DNA of 16,611 bases from Pseudomonadota bacterium (GCA_023431345.1 JAEYWK010000236.1:1-16611), one strand, 5' to 3'; shown: positions 6,693-14,307, counted from the first letter of the stretch. Notes: generated by a model from the sequence alone, not told the origin. Numbers and translations are program-made.

Positions 6693-7127
6693 ATGACCCC
6701 CACGCCCGCTGAGCTGAAAAAGACCCTAGTAGCCCGAGGCTTCGAGGTTTACCGCACGTTGGGCGACCAGGTCGTCCTGGCCGATCGCGTGCGCGATAAC
6801 CTGATCATGGACAGCGGCGTCGCGGCCAAGCCCGGCGCGGTGCTGGCCGTTCGCTTCGTGGTGCGCGCGCAAAAGAGCGATTTCCCCTCCGCCCTCGCGG
6901 AAGACTTGTTCGATCGCGCGCGCGCCTGCGCCACCGAGGCGCTGGGTCGTGGTTACTCCGAGGTCGGCGTCGCCGAGGTCCCGGTGCGTGATCCGGGTGA
7001 CGCAACCCACACTCTCGACACTTGGTACGAGGTGGCGTTCGAGCGCCCCGTCACCAGCGTCGACGAGCTCGAGCAAGAGCTCCGCTACGCGCTGGCCCTC
7101 GAAAAAACCGCGCTGCACCAGCGCTGA
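6693..7127 (+). CDS. Conserved-looking cytoplasmic protein of unknown function
   Basis: I do not recognise this 144-residue protein. It has no signal peptide, membrane segment, cysteine-metal motif or nucleotide-binding loop. It is acidic-to-neutral with alternating beta and helix character: an N-terminal helix (ELKKTLVARGFEVYR), strands around residues 25-55 (VVLADRV, AVLAVRFVVRAQ), a helix near 67-84, a second strand pair (EVGVAEVPV, WYEVAFERP) and a C-terminal helix (VDELEQELRYALALEK). This looks like a single compact alpha/beta domain. Codon use matches its neighbours, and it sits behind a plausible promoter, which supports it as a real gene. No clear Shine-Dalgarno precedes the ATG. The following chaperone gene starts 96 bases later and may be transcribed from the same or its own promoter. 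Confidence 0.75.
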   Translation: MTPTPAELKKTLVARGFEVYRTLGDQVVLADRVRDNLIMDSGVAAKPGAVLAVRFVVRAQKSDFPSALAEDLFDRARACATEALGRGYSEVGVAEVPVRDPGDATHTLDTWYEVAFERPVTSVDELEQELRYALALEKTALHQR

Positions 7128-7223
7128 GCGGCGCGCGGTCTCGACGCGTTGGCCAGCGGTTCGGGCGCTCGCCTGGCTTCGCCTGCCGGGGCGTGATATC
7201 TGCGGCGCCCAAAGTCAGGGCCC

Positions 7224-8960
7224 ATGCTGAGTTTCTTTCGTAGCGGTGTCGGAAACGTGCTGGTCGCGGGCGTCGCGTTCGCCATCATCCTAGTGTTCGC
7301 GCTCGAGTTCCGCACCGGTAGCGGTGGGCCGTCGGGTAAGCTGTCTCGCGAGTGCGCGGTCGCGTACGCCGGCAACTGCGTCGACGCCAAGGAGTACTAC
7401 GCGGCCCACGGCATCATCGTGCCGCGCGGCATCGAGCCGAAGGTGTCGAAGCGTCTCGCTCTGAACAAGAGGGTGCTCGACGGCTTGGTGGAGCGCGAGC
7501 TGCTCGCCACCGAAGCCGAGAAGCTCGCGCTCAAGGTCGGTGAAGAGTCGCTCGAAGAGGACCTGATCGCGGGGCGCGTGCGAGCTTCGCTGCCCGCCGA
7601 GTCGCTGCCCGAGCTGGCGTTTCAGCTCGGTCTATGTCCGAGCGCGGGCTCCGGCTACTCGTGCGCGCCCGGCGCAGACTATCCGGTGCGGCAGCTGCAG
7701 GTGAAGCGCACCGCGGACGAGCCCTTCGACTACAAACTGTACGAGCGGCAGGTTCGCCTGCTGACGAACCGGGGCCCCAAAGAGTTCAAAGAGATGCAAG
7801 AGCGCGAGCTCTTGGCGGCGCGCATGCGCGACATCGTTCGCTCGCGCGTGCGCATCCCCGACACCGAAGCTTACCTGCTGTTCGAGCGCGATCGCGCGAA
7901 AGCGGTCGTGCGCACGGTGAGCCTCAAGCGCGACTGGTTCGCCAAGTTCGCGGTCGACGTCAGCGATGACGCCGCCAGCAAGTGGGCGCTGTCGCACCAA
8001 GCGCAGGTCGACGCTGATTGGGCCACCAAGAAGGCGGACTTCAGCGACGGCTGCGTGCAGGCCCGCGAGATCTTCATCCCGCTACCCGACGGCGCGCTCG
8101 ACGACGAGAAGGGGCCCGTCAGGCTCAAGGCAGAGCAAGCGCGCGAGCGCCTCGTGAAGGGCGAGGCGTTCGAGGCCGTGGCTCGCGAAGTCTCGCAAGG
8201 TCAAACCGCGATCTTGGGCGGAGACCTCGGCTGCTTGGGCAGCGGCTACGGCATCGGCGCCGACGAGCTCAAGAAGGCGGCCGAAGGCTTGAAGGCGGGC
8301 GACCTCTCGCCCGTGATCGAGAGCCCGCGCGGCTACCATGTGCTCAAGATCACCGGCAAGCTCGCGGCCGACAAGCTGGAGCACGCCGGCCGTAGCTTCG
8401 TGGCGCGCCGGCTCTACGCGCGCTTCGCGGCGGACGAGGCGCTCGCCAGCTTCGCCGCCGAGCTGATCACGCGGGCCCAAGCGGGCGAGAAGCTGGAGGA
8501 GGCGACGCGCGCGCTCGCGGTCGAGTTCTCGTCCAAGCACGCGCGCAAGGCCGGCGCGAACAAGGCCGAGACGGCGGACACGCCGGCGCTGCTCGCCGAA
8601 GACCGCCCGCGCTTCGAGGTGTCGGCGCCGTTCAACATCGCCGGCAACCCCGTCCCCGACGAGGAGCCGAGCGAGCCGCTGGCGCAGAAAGCGTTCGAGC
8701 TGAAGAAGCCCGACGAGCTCTACACCAAGCCGATCCCGACCACCGCGGGCGCGCTCGTCATGCAGCTCAAAGAGCGCACCGACGCGAGCCGCGAAGAGTT
8801 CGTGAAAGAGAAGTCTAAGGTGGTGCAGGCGCTCTTGCAGGCCAAGTCCAGCGAGGCGCTCGCGCGCTACGTGCAAGACCTGAAGCGCCAGGCCGGCGAC
8901 AAGCTCCAGGTCATGGCGCAGTTCGGCGAAGACGCCAAGACGCGCTCGGGCGACGAGTGA
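7224..8960 (+). CDS. Membrane-anchored parvulin-type peptidyl-prolyl isomerase (PpiD/SurA-like)
   Basis: This 578-residue protein starts with a short cytoplasmic end and one transmembrane helix (about 9-27), placing the rest in the periplasm as in PpiD. Residues 75-210 resemble the SurA N-terminal chaperone region. Residues about 278-380 form a parvulin domain, seen in GGDLGCLG at 332-339 and VIESPRGYHVLKI at 364-376, near the family consensus for the active site rim. A further helical region with a second proline-isomerase-like linker makes up the C-terminus. The likely role is folding of exported and outer membrane proteins. It has six periplasmic cysteines (44, 52, 138, 147, 277, 337), unusual for PpiD and suggestive of disulfides. 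Its TGA overlaps the GTG of the M16 peptidase, so the two are translationally coupled. Confidence 0.87.
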   Translation: MLSFFRSGVGNVLVAGVAFAIILVFALEFRTGSGGPSGKLSRECAVAYAGNCVDAKEYYAAHGIIVPRGIEPKVSKRLALNKRVLDGLVERELLATEAEKLALKVGEESLEEDLIAGRVRASLPAESLPELAFQLGLCPSAGSGYSCAPGADYPVRQLQVKRTADEPFDYKLYERQVRLLTNRGPKEFKEMQERELLAARMRDIVRSRVRIPDTEAYLLFERDRAKAVVRTVSLKRDWFAKFAVDVSDDAASKWALSHQAQVDADWATKKADFSDGCVQAREIFIPLPDGALDDEKGPVRLKAEQARERLVKGEAFEAVAREVSQGQTAILGGDLGCLGSGYGIGADELKKAAEGLKAGDLSPVIESPRGYHVLKITGKLAADKLEHAGRSFVARRLYARFAADEALASFAAELITRAQAGEKLEEATRALAVEFSSKHARKAGANKAETADTPALLAEDRPRFEVSAPFNIAGNPVPDEEPSEPLAQKAFELKKPDELYTKPIPTTAGALVMQLKERTDASREEFVKEKSKVVQALLQAKSSEALARYVQDLKRQAGDKLQVMAQFGEDAKTRSGDE

Positions 8961-10258
8961 CCGCGCGTCGCGCCGCCGCGCCCAAGATCACGCACCACAC
9001 GCTGAAGAACGGCCTGCGCCTGAACCTGGTGCAGATGCCGGGCGTGCACCGCGCGGCGCTCGACGTCCACGTGCGGGTGGGCTCGCGCTTCGAGTCGCGG
9101 CCTGACAACGGCATCAGCCACTTTCACGAGCACATGTTGCACCGGGGCATCCCCGGGCACCGCACGGCGCACGCGCAGGCGCTGGCCTTCGAGGAGCTGG
9201 GCGCGGCGTTCGGCGCCATGACCTACGTCGATCATGGCGTGCTCTCCTGCTCGGTGCCGACCGAGAACCTCGCGCGCGCTCTCTCGCTGACGGCGTCGCT
9301 GTGTCGCTCGCCGCTGTTCAACGACATCGCGATCGAGAAGGGCATCGTGCGCGAGGAGCTGCTCGAGGCCTACGACAGCCAGGGGCGGCTGATCGATGGC
9401 GGCAGTATCTTGCGCGAGCTGTGCTTCGGCAAGCACGCGCTCGGCATGCCCATCGCCGGAACGCGGGCGACGCTCCAGCGCTTCGACCGCGCCGCGCTGC
9501 GCGCCTTTCATCGCCAGCGCTACGTGGGGCGCGGCATGGTGGTGACGCTGGCGGGGCCGATCGACGTGCAGCGGCTGGCGCGCCTCGCGACCCGGCTCTT
9601 CTCCGGTCTACCCGCGGGGCGAGAGCCGTCCGCCGAGCCGCCGCCTCCCCAGAGCGCGCCCGCCTTTCGCTACGTACCCGACAGCGCCAGCAGTCAAACT
9701 TGGCTGGGGCTCGCCTTCCGGGCTCCGGGCGATCGCGATCCCGACGAGCCCGCGATCGAGCTCTTGCTTCGCGTGCTCGACGACGGCAACGCGACCCGCC
9801 TCTATCGCGCGCTCTCTGACGAGCGAGGCCTTTGCTACGACGTGTCGGCGATGTTCGAGGGCTACGCGGACGTGGGCGTGCTCGAGATCGTGGCCGAGTG
9901 TGCGCACCGCTCGGCGCCGCGCGTGCTGACCGAGACGCTCAACGTGCTGCGTGACCTGAGCGAGCACGGTCCGACCCCGGCCGAGCTGAGCCGCGCGAAA
10001 GCTCGCCTGCGCTGGCAGATGCTCGAGCTCTACGACATGCCCACGGAGCTCGCGGCTTTCGTCGGTCAGGGCGCGCTCAACGGCGTGCCCGCGACGCCCG
10101 ACGAGCGCGTGCACGAGCTGATGGCCGTCACGCGCGAGCGCGTACGCCGCGCGGCGGCGCGGATCTTTCGCGCCCAGGGCTCGAGCTTGGTCGTGATCGG
10201 TAAGCTCGAGGCGAAGGCGCGCGCCGCGCTCCAGGCCTCACAGCGAAGCCTGGCGTGA
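8957..10258 (+). CDS. M16 family zinc metallopeptidase
   Basis: The 433-residue product is a single-chain M16 (pitrilysin/MPP-like) protease. The inverted zinc motif HxxEH is present as H55-F-H-E58-H59, and the downstream acidic pair E133/E134 in GIVREELLEAYD supplies the third ligand expected about 75 residues later. The C-terminal half has the family's RLYRALSDERGLCYDVSA phrase near residues 275-292. The family degrades peptides in a clamshell chamber, often as two halves or homodimers; one gene of this length corresponds to one clamshell of two domains. No signal peptide is seen, so it is probably cytoplasmic. The GTG start overlaps the preceding TGA by four bases (GTGA at 8957-8960), which fixes the start. 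It ends two bases from the stop of the convergent regulator gene. Confidence 0.92.
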   Translation: MTARRAAAPKITHHTLKNGLRLNLVQMPGVHRAALDVHVRVGSRFESRPDNGISHFHEHMLHRGIPGHRTAHAQALAFEELGAAFGAMTYVDHGVLSCSVPTENLARALSLTASLCRSPLFNDIAIEKGIVREELLEAYDSQGRLIDGGSILRELCFGKHALGMPIAGTRATLQRFDRAALRAFHRQRYVGRGMVVTLAGPIDVQRLARLATRLFSGLPAGREPSAEPPPPQSAPAFRYVPDSASSQTWLGLAFRAPGDRDPDEPAIELLLRVLDDGNATRLYRALSDERGLCYDVSAMFEGYADVGVLEIVAECAHRSAPRVLTETLNVLRDLSEHGPTPAELSRAKARLRWQMLELYDMPTELAAFVGQGALNGVPATPDERVHELMAVTRERVRRAAARIFRAQGSSLVVIGKLEAKARAALQASQRSLA

Positions 10259-10260
10259 GC

Positions 10261-10659
10261 TCAGCGACGCTTCGTCGCCTTCTTGAGCTTGGTGTCGGCC
10301 TTGGCTTGCCGCAGCTCGCTCTGCTCGTCGCGGATGAGCGCTTCGGTCACGACCAGCACGCGCCGACGCACGGCGCTGCTCGCGCTGCGCAGTACGACGT
10401 TCAGTCGGTCGTCCTTCGGGCGCGCCTTCGAGGGTGACACCAGATCCGACACGTCGACGCCGAGGGACGACGCGATGCGCTCCATCGTCTCGAGCGAAGG
10501 GTTGGCGTTCGCAGACGCTCGACCGCGCAGCACGCGCTCGAGTCGGGCGACGGTCTCGACGGTGACGCCGGCGCGAGACGCGAGCTCGGCTTGCGTCATT
10601 CCCGCTTGGGTTCTTAATTTTCGGACTTGTTCAGCGAGAAAAATCGCAAGATCGGTCAC
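10261..10659 (-). CDS. XRE-family DNA-binding regulator
   Basis: Residues 8-70 of this 132-residue protein form a Cro/CI-type helix-turn-helix: VRKLRTQAGMTQAELASRAG, then the recognition helix VTVETVARLER, then NPSLETMERIASSLGVDVSDL. The loop between the recognition helix and helix 4 (VLRGRASANANP) is a few residues longer than usual. The rest is a charged, Lys/Arg-rich tail (75-132) of unknown role with no enzymatic domain. The GTG at 10657-10659 is the only start that keeps the whole HTH; the first 20 codons are richer in A/T than the rest, which can favour translation initiation. Upstream at 10723-10781 are two perfect palindromes that could be its own operators, implying autoregulation (inference). 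Confidence 0.87.
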   Translation of the reverse strand: MTDLAIFLAEQVRKLRTQAGMTQAELASRAGVTVETVARLERVLRGRASANANPSLETMERIASSLGVDVSDLVSPSKARPKDDRLNVVLRSASSAVRRRVLVVTEALIRDEQSELRQAKADTKLKKATKRR

Positions 10660-10722
10660 TTATAGAGCTCGCAAACTCCCCGGCCTGAAGCGGTGTGGAG
10701 GTTCATTCTTTCCGAACCCCGT

Positions 10723-10754
10723 GTCATCAGAACTGTGCTTCTGGACCTGATGAC
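10723..10754. promoter_or_regulatory. Inverted repeat upstream of the XRE gene
   Basis: GTCATCAG (10723-10730) and CTGATGAC (10747-10754) are perfect reverse complements separated by 16 bases. The site lies 64-95 bases before the regulator's GTG. It may bind a dimeric regulator or form an RNA hairpin. Confidence 0.4.
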
Positions 10755-10762
10755 GGTTTCGA

Positions 10763-10781
10763 CGCACGAAACATTCGTGCG
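10763..10781. promoter_or_regulatory. 19-bp palindrome, operator candidate
   Basis: CGCACGAA-ACA-TTCGTGCG is a perfect 8-bp inverted repeat with a 3-base spacer, a geometry typical of operators for dimeric helix-turn-helix repressors. It lies eight bases from the neighbouring repeat at 10723-10754 and about 104 bases upstream of the XRE start. Confidence 0.45.
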
Positions 10782-10918
10782 CGCACTCAGATCTAGGGCG
10801 AAATGGCTGGAAATCAAGTGTGACACCTGGATCAGATGCGCGCTGAGGCCAGTCGGCCGAGGTGAGTCGTCTTGAGACAGCTGCTCGATTTTTTTCGCCC
10901 GACCGCCGCGCGTACCGT

Positions 10919-11584
10919 TCACGGGGGCAGCGGGGCTCGCCTCGGCAGGCGATCTTCTATCTGGATGAGGCGCAAGTGGGACAGCGCCGCGTCGAACAAG
11001 CGGAGGCGCTCGGCCAGCTCGGCTTCGCTCGAGCAGTCGGTGCGCGCGACGACGGCGATGCACTCGCCGACCCCCGCGCTCACGGCTTGCGCCTGCCCGC
11101 GCAGGCGGCGGGCCGCGCCAGGCAGCGCTAGCAGCGTGATGCGCGTGAGGAAGCCGCTGGGCACGCGCACGTCGCGGCTCGACACCAGGTTGGTGTCGTC
11201 GGCGCTGGCGAGGTCAGCCGCTGTTTCTGCGAGCTCGGCGCGGCACGCATCGACACGTGGCAGCCGCGACGCGCGCCAACGCTTGAGGGTGAGCGTGCTT
11301 CCCGTCGGCTCGTGACGCAGCAGCCAGCTCGCTCCCGCTTCCGAGGAAGGGTGTGGCTCGAGCCAGGCGCGCGCCTCCGGGAGCGCGAGCTTCAGGCCGT
11401 GGCGTGGAGAGCGCAAGACGCCCCACTCGTGGTCGCGCAGCGTGGGCTCGGCGCGGGGCGTGATCGCGCCGGTAACGGGGGCGGGCGACGGGCTCGGCGC
11501 CGTCACGGGCCCGCCCGCGCAGCCGAGCACCACGCCCGCTACCGGCAAGAAAGCCGCTGCCCAAAGCTTGCTGCTCGCGCTCAT
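10919..11584 (-). CDS. Lipoprotein of unknown function
   Basis: The 221-residue product begins with a lipoprotein signal peptide and the lipobox VLGC with Cys at 22, so it should be anchored in the envelope. A Pro/Ser/Thr/Ala linker (about 25-50) precedes a globular domain beginning with WGVLRSPRHGLKLALPE, a pattern seen in proteins whose domain starts with a fragment like a predicted lipocalin- or PsbP-like strand pair; I would not name a family from it. Cysteines in the mature domain lie in VDACRAEL, VGECIAV and RTDCSSE. The open frame reaches 27 codons further upstream, but the ATG at 11584 opens the signal peptide and has a weak GGTG before it. It is divergent from the Cys-repeat gene, sharing a 101-base intergenic region. 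Confidence 0.77.
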   Translation of the reverse strand: MSASSKLWAAAFLPVAGVVLGCAGGPVTAPSPSPAPVTGAITPRAEPTLRDHEWGVLRSPRHGLKLALPEARAWLEPHPSSEAGASWLLRHEPTGSTLTLKRWRASRLPRVDACRAELAETAADLASADDTNLVSSRDVRVPSGFLTRITLLALPGAARRLRGQAQAVSAGVGECIAVVARTDCSSEAELAERLRLFDAALSHLRLIQIEDRLPRRAPLPP

Positions 11585-11685
11585 TTTCACCGGGCTCGGC
11601 GCGAAGATATGCTGCCGCGGGCGCGAGCCCAAGCGCTTTCGCCGTGCGAGATCCGCGAGCAGCAAGCCCCACTCGACAGGTGTCC

Positions 11686-12123
11686 ATGATAGCCGGCAAT
11701 TCCGTCAACCTGAGCGCGCGCGAGTTCGAGCGGCGCTATCGCTCGCTGCTATCTACGGCGCTCGGCGAGCGCAAGAGCGAGGGCTGTGTCGCCTGTGAGC
11801 GCTGCACGGCCTGCAGCGACTGTACGTTCTGCAAGGACTCGGAGCGGCTCGTGCGCTGTCACTTCTGCGTGCGCTGCAGCAACTGTAGCGAGTCGCTCCA
11901 TTGCACGAGCTCGCGCGGCCTGCTCGGCTGTCAGCATTGCGTGGAGTGTGAAGCATGCTCGCAGAGCTCCTACCTGGTGCGCTGCCACTCGCTCAGCGGC
12001 TGCCAATACTGCTTCGGCTGCGTGGGCCTGTCGGGGCGCGATTTTTGCGTGCTCAACGAGCAGTACGATCGCAAGACTTACTTCGCGCTCGTGGCGCGTT
12101 TGAGCCGTGAGCTGCGGGCGTGA
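11686..12123 (+). CDS. Cysteine-repeat protein of four 24-residue units
   Basis: This 145-residue protein has 20 cysteines, all between residues 34 and 121: at 34, 37, 40, 43, 46, 49, 58, 61, 64, 67, 73, 82, 85, 88, 91, 100, 106, 109, 112 and 121. Every position leaves remainder 1 on division by 3, and the region divides into four 24-residue repeats (34-57, 58-81, 82-105, 106-129), each opening CxxCxxC. The C-terminal phrase FCVLNEQYDRKTYFALVARL resembles the end of a family of Cys-repeat proteins, common in uncultured bacteria and some phages, sometimes mislabelled caib/baif family. Function is unknown; metal binding or a Cys-lined solenoid are the evident options. No signal peptide, so cytoplasmic. 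The ATG at 11686 is preferred over a GTG at 11644: AGG sits five bases upstream and the protein N-terminus is helical. Its stop overlaps the next start. Confidence 0.85.
   Translation: MIAGNSVNLSAREFERRYRSLLSTALGERKSEGCVACERCTACSDCTFCKDSERLVRCHFCVRCSNCSESLHCTSSRGLLGCQHCVECEACSQSSYLVRCHSLSGCQYCFGCVGLSGRDFCVLNEQYDRKTYFALVARLSRELRA
11785..12072 (+). repeat. Four 72-bp coding repeats in the Cys-repeat gene
   Basis: Four units of 72 bases encode the 24-residue repeats. Conservation is at the protein level (CxxCxxC at each unit start, fourth Cys in the first three, Cys at unit position 16 in units one, two and four) while the DNA has diverged, indicating old duplication. Confidence 0.75.
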
Positions 12124-12452
12124 AGGCCCCCGATCCGGCGCTCGAGGCGCTTTGGAAGCACGTGCTCGACCATTGGGACAACGACGCCGCGCACCGGGCG
12201 TTCCTCCAACATTGTGAGACGAGCGGGGCGCTCGACGAAGCCGCGGTCCGCTATCGCGGCATGAAGGGGGATCGCGCGAAGGGTCCCGGCGCCGAGCTGC
12301 GGCTGAAGACGATTTTGGCACTGGCGCTGGCCAAGCTCGCTGTGCAGCGCGCCGAACCCAAGGCCGCTCCGAGCGCGCTCAGCAAGCTGCTGCTCGTCGT
12401 GCTTTTCCTGTGCGGATCGCTGCTCGTCCTGGCCTACCTGCTCACGACCTGA
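12120..12452 (+). CDS. Small tail-anchored membrane protein, function unknown
   Basis: The 110-residue product has a soluble helical N-terminal part and a single hydrophobic helix at the extreme C-terminus (about 88-108), so it is predicted to be a tail-anchored inner membrane protein with its N-terminus in the cytoplasm. The first 50 residues (ALEALWKHVLDHWDNDAAHR, then AAVRYRGMKG) look like a recurrent helical module with conserved Trp/His, but I do not recognise a named domain. The start is a GTG that overlaps the TGA of the Cys-repeat gene by four bases (12120-12123), so the two are translationally coupled and probably work together. A 128-base gap with a TATAGA box then separates it from the Tol-Pal operon. 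Confidence 0.78.
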   Translation: MKAPDPALEALWKHVLDHWDNDAAHRAFLQHCETSGALDEAAVRYRGMKGDRAKGPGAELRLKTILALALAKLAVQRAEPKAAPSALSKLLLVVLFLCGSLLVLAYLLTT

Positions 12453-12580
12453 GTCGGCTCCATTTCGACACGCTGACCCCCTGCTGCCTCGATCCAAACA
12501 GAGTGGAATAGTTGATGGTTTCTTTGGGTTTCGCGATCACGGTCCGGTGTTATAGAGACGCCGGAAGGAAGGCTTTGACG

Positions 12581-13117
12581 ATGAAACGCGCACTCACGCT
12601 ACTAGCCCTCGGAACTGCTCTCGGCTGCGGATCGGAACCGCCGCCTCCAGCCAAAGCTCCCGATGCGGCGCCCCCGCCCGCGGCGCCCCCGCCCGCGGCG
12701 GCCACCGCCAACAACCCCAAGCCCGACGACGACGCGAGCAAGGGCAACATCAACATCTCGGACGAGATCAAGAAGGCCTGCGGCATCAGCGACGCCGAGG
12801 CTTACTTCGGATACGACTCGGCCAACATCCGCGCCGAAGACCGAGCCGTGCTCGCCAAGCTGGCGGCATGCTTCACGACCGGTCCGCTCAAGGGCCGCGA
12901 AATGCGCCTCGTCGGCCACGCCGACAACCGCGGTGAAGAGGATTACAACATGGTGCTCGGCCAGCGCCGCGCCGACAACGTGAAGAGCGCCGTCGTCACC
13001 GCCGGCATGACCGCCGCCAAGGCTCTGACCACCTCGCGTGGCGAGCTCGACGCGACGGGCGGCGACGAACCGTCTTGGGCGAAGGATCGCCGCGTCGACA
13101 TCGTGCTGGGCAACTGA
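12581..13117 (+). CDS. pal: Pal: peptidoglycan-associated OmpA-like lipoprotein
   Basis: Pal tethers the outer membrane to peptidoglycan and is the outer partner of the Tol machine. The 178-residue product has a lipoprotein signal with lipobox ALGC (Cys16), a Pro/Ala-rich linker (19-45) and an OmpA-like peptidoglycan-binding domain (about 62-178). The latter shows YFGYDSANIR, then LVGHADNRGEEDYNMVLGQR around residues 110-129, which carries the Asp and Arg used to hold diaminopimelate in this family. The ATG at 12581 is chosen because GGAAGG lies about ten bases upstream and the signal peptide starts there. A TATAGA -10-like box at 12551-12556 probably serves the whole operon. tolQ begins 13 bases after the stop. 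Pal first is an uncommon order, since pal usually ends the cluster. Confidence 0.9.
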   Translation: MKRALTLLALGTALGCGSEPPPPAKAPDAAPPPAAPPPAAATANNPKPDDDASKGNINISDEIKKACGISDAEAYFGYDSANIRAEDRAVLAKLAACFTTGPLKGREMRLVGHADNRGEEDYNMVLGQRRADNVKSAVVTAGMTAAKALTTSRGELDATGGDEPSWAKDRRVDIVLGN

Positions 13118-13130
13118 GCCGACCGACGCC

Positions 13131-13841
13131 ATGCCTGAAGCCGTTGCTCCGAAGGTGGCGCTCGACCCGATCCAGCTCGTGCTGGGCGCGTCGGGCGTCG
13201 TGCTGGTGGTGTTGGCGCTACTGGTCGTGGCGTCCGTGCTGGTTTGGCTGGTGTGGTTCCTGAAGACCGCGCAGCTGGGCCGTTTGCGCAGCGCCGAGCG
13301 CAATTTCGAGCTCGAGGCCGAGACGGCCGAGCGCGCTCAGGACTTGATCGCCACCGCGTTCAAGCACCGAGACGCGCCCGGCGCTCGCATCGTGATCGAG
13401 CTGTCGAAGCGCCAGCACCAGCGCGGCCTGTCGTCGGAGCTGCTCAGCGCCGTCGCCAAGCGCGCGCTAGCGACGGAGCAACAGCGCTTCACGAGCTTGA
13501 TGCCGACGCTGTCGAGCATCGCGGCCGCGTCACCGTTCATCGGCTTGTTCGGCACGGTGTGGGGCATCATGCAGGCGTTCTTGCGCATCGGCGTCGAGAA
13601 GAGCGCGTCCTTGCCGGTGGTGGCGCCCGCGATCGGCGAAGCGCTGATCGCGACCGCCGTCGGCCTGGTCGCGGCCATCCCCGCCACCATCGCCTACAAC
13701 TACATCGACAAGCGCATCGGCGATCTGCTCGAAGAAGTGGGAGCGTCAGCCGAGGCCTGGGTCGAGGTGTTGGTGCAAGACCGGGCTGACGGCGCGCACC
13801 CCGCGCACTCGCAGGCGGCATATGGCCATCAGCGTCGGTAG
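13131..13841 (+). CDS. tolQ: TolQ proton channel subunit
   Basis: TolQ forms the pentameric inner membrane ring that, with TolR, turns proton flow into motion. The 236-residue product has a transmembrane helix at 19-41, a cytoplasmic loop rich in charged residues (45-118), then helices at about 122-147 (SPFIGLFGTVWGIMQAF, the family signature) and 168-189. These match the MotA/TolQ/ExbB family. The ATG at 13131 is chosen because the frame upstream overlaps pal and lacks family sequence. The C-terminal 26 residues are unusual and rich in His/Ala; the last seven codons overlap the start of tolR by 20 bases. Confidence 0.93.
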   Translation: MPEAVAPKVALDPIQLVLGASGVVLVVLALLVVASVLVWLVWFLKTAQLGRLRSAERNFELEAETAERAQDLIATAFKHRDAPGARIVIELSKRQHQRGLSSELLSAVAKRALATEQQRFTSLMPTLSSIAAASPFIGLFGTVWGIMQAFLRIGVEKSASLPVVAPAIGEALIATAVGLVAAIPATIAYNYIDKRIGDLLEEVGASAEAWVEVLVQDRADGAHPAHSQAAYGHQRR

Positions 13842-14307
13842 AGGTCGCCGCGGCGGTTTCCGTGACATCAACGTCACGCCGCTCGTCGACGTGATGCTGG
13901 TGCTGCTCGTGGTCTTCATGGTCACGGCCCCGCTGCTGACTACGGGCCTGCGCATCGATTTGCCCGAGGTAAAGGCGGCCTCCACGCCCGTGAAGGACGC
14001 GCGGCTATTGGTGTCGATCACCAAAGAAGAGCGCGTGCTGTTCGGTGAAGAAGACGTGACGGGCCGCGTCGACGACGCGCTGAAAGACAGCGCGCGCGTT
14101 CAGAAAGAGCGTGAGCTCTACATTCGCGCCGACAAAGACGCCCGCTACGAGATCGTGGCCAAGGTGGTGGCGGCGGCGCGCAACAGCGGCGTCGAGTCGC
14201 TGAACCTGCTGGTAGAGCCGGAGATCGTCGACGCGCCCGACGACGCCGGGAAGGACGCGAAGGCAAAGGCCGCGGGCCGCACGGACGCGGTACCCGGGGG
14301 CAAGTGA
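13822..14307 (+). CDS. tolR: TolR, ExbD-type channel partner
   Basis: TolR pairs with TolQ in the inner membrane, and its periplasmic part contacts peptidoglycan. The 161-residue product has a short basic cytoplasmic end and one transmembrane helix (about 20-38) that includes the essential Asp of the family as D23 in PLVDVMLVLL. A periplasmic domain follows (45-140, ending near SGVESLNLLVEP), then a charged, disordered tail (about 142-161). It starts inside tolQ and its TGA overlaps the GTG of tolA (GTGA at 14304-14307). Confidence 0.93.
   Translation: MAISVGRGRRGGFRDINVTPLVDVMLVLLVVFMVTAPLLTTGLRIDLPEVKAASTPVKDARLLVSITKEERVLFGEEDVTGRVDDALKDSARVQKERELYIRADKDARYEIVAKVVAAARNSGVESLNLLVEPEIVDAPDDAGKDAKAKAAGRTDAVPGGK

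Larger units (their letters stand above)
10660..10918. other. 259-base gene-free regulatory stretch
   Basis: This gap between two minus-strand genes is visibly richer in A/T than its surroundings. It contains two perfect inverted repeats, a TATAAG hexamer that overlaps the regulator's start codon on the minus strand (10659-10664) and a run of seven T at about 10890-10896. I see no supported gene in it; the small open frame on the plus strand (10693-10875) has no ribosome binding site or typical codon pattern. Confidence 0.6.

Noticed and set aside
10693..10875. 60-codon open frame in the intergenic region
   Set aside because: No ribosome binding site, no family resemblance, and it covers the two palindromes.
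10872..10896. T7 tract as an intrinsic terminator
   Set aside because: It would act on the plus strand, where no gene ends, and no good stem precedes it.
10656..11063. 135-codon minus-strand open frame between the lipoprotein and XRE genes
   Set aside because: Overlaps the lipoprotein gene's 3' end in another frame and the non-coding stretch; Arg-rich, no recognisable domain.
12500..12530. Sigma54 promoter (TGGAATA with a downstream TTGATGG)
   Set aside because: Spacing and the -12 GC do not fit.
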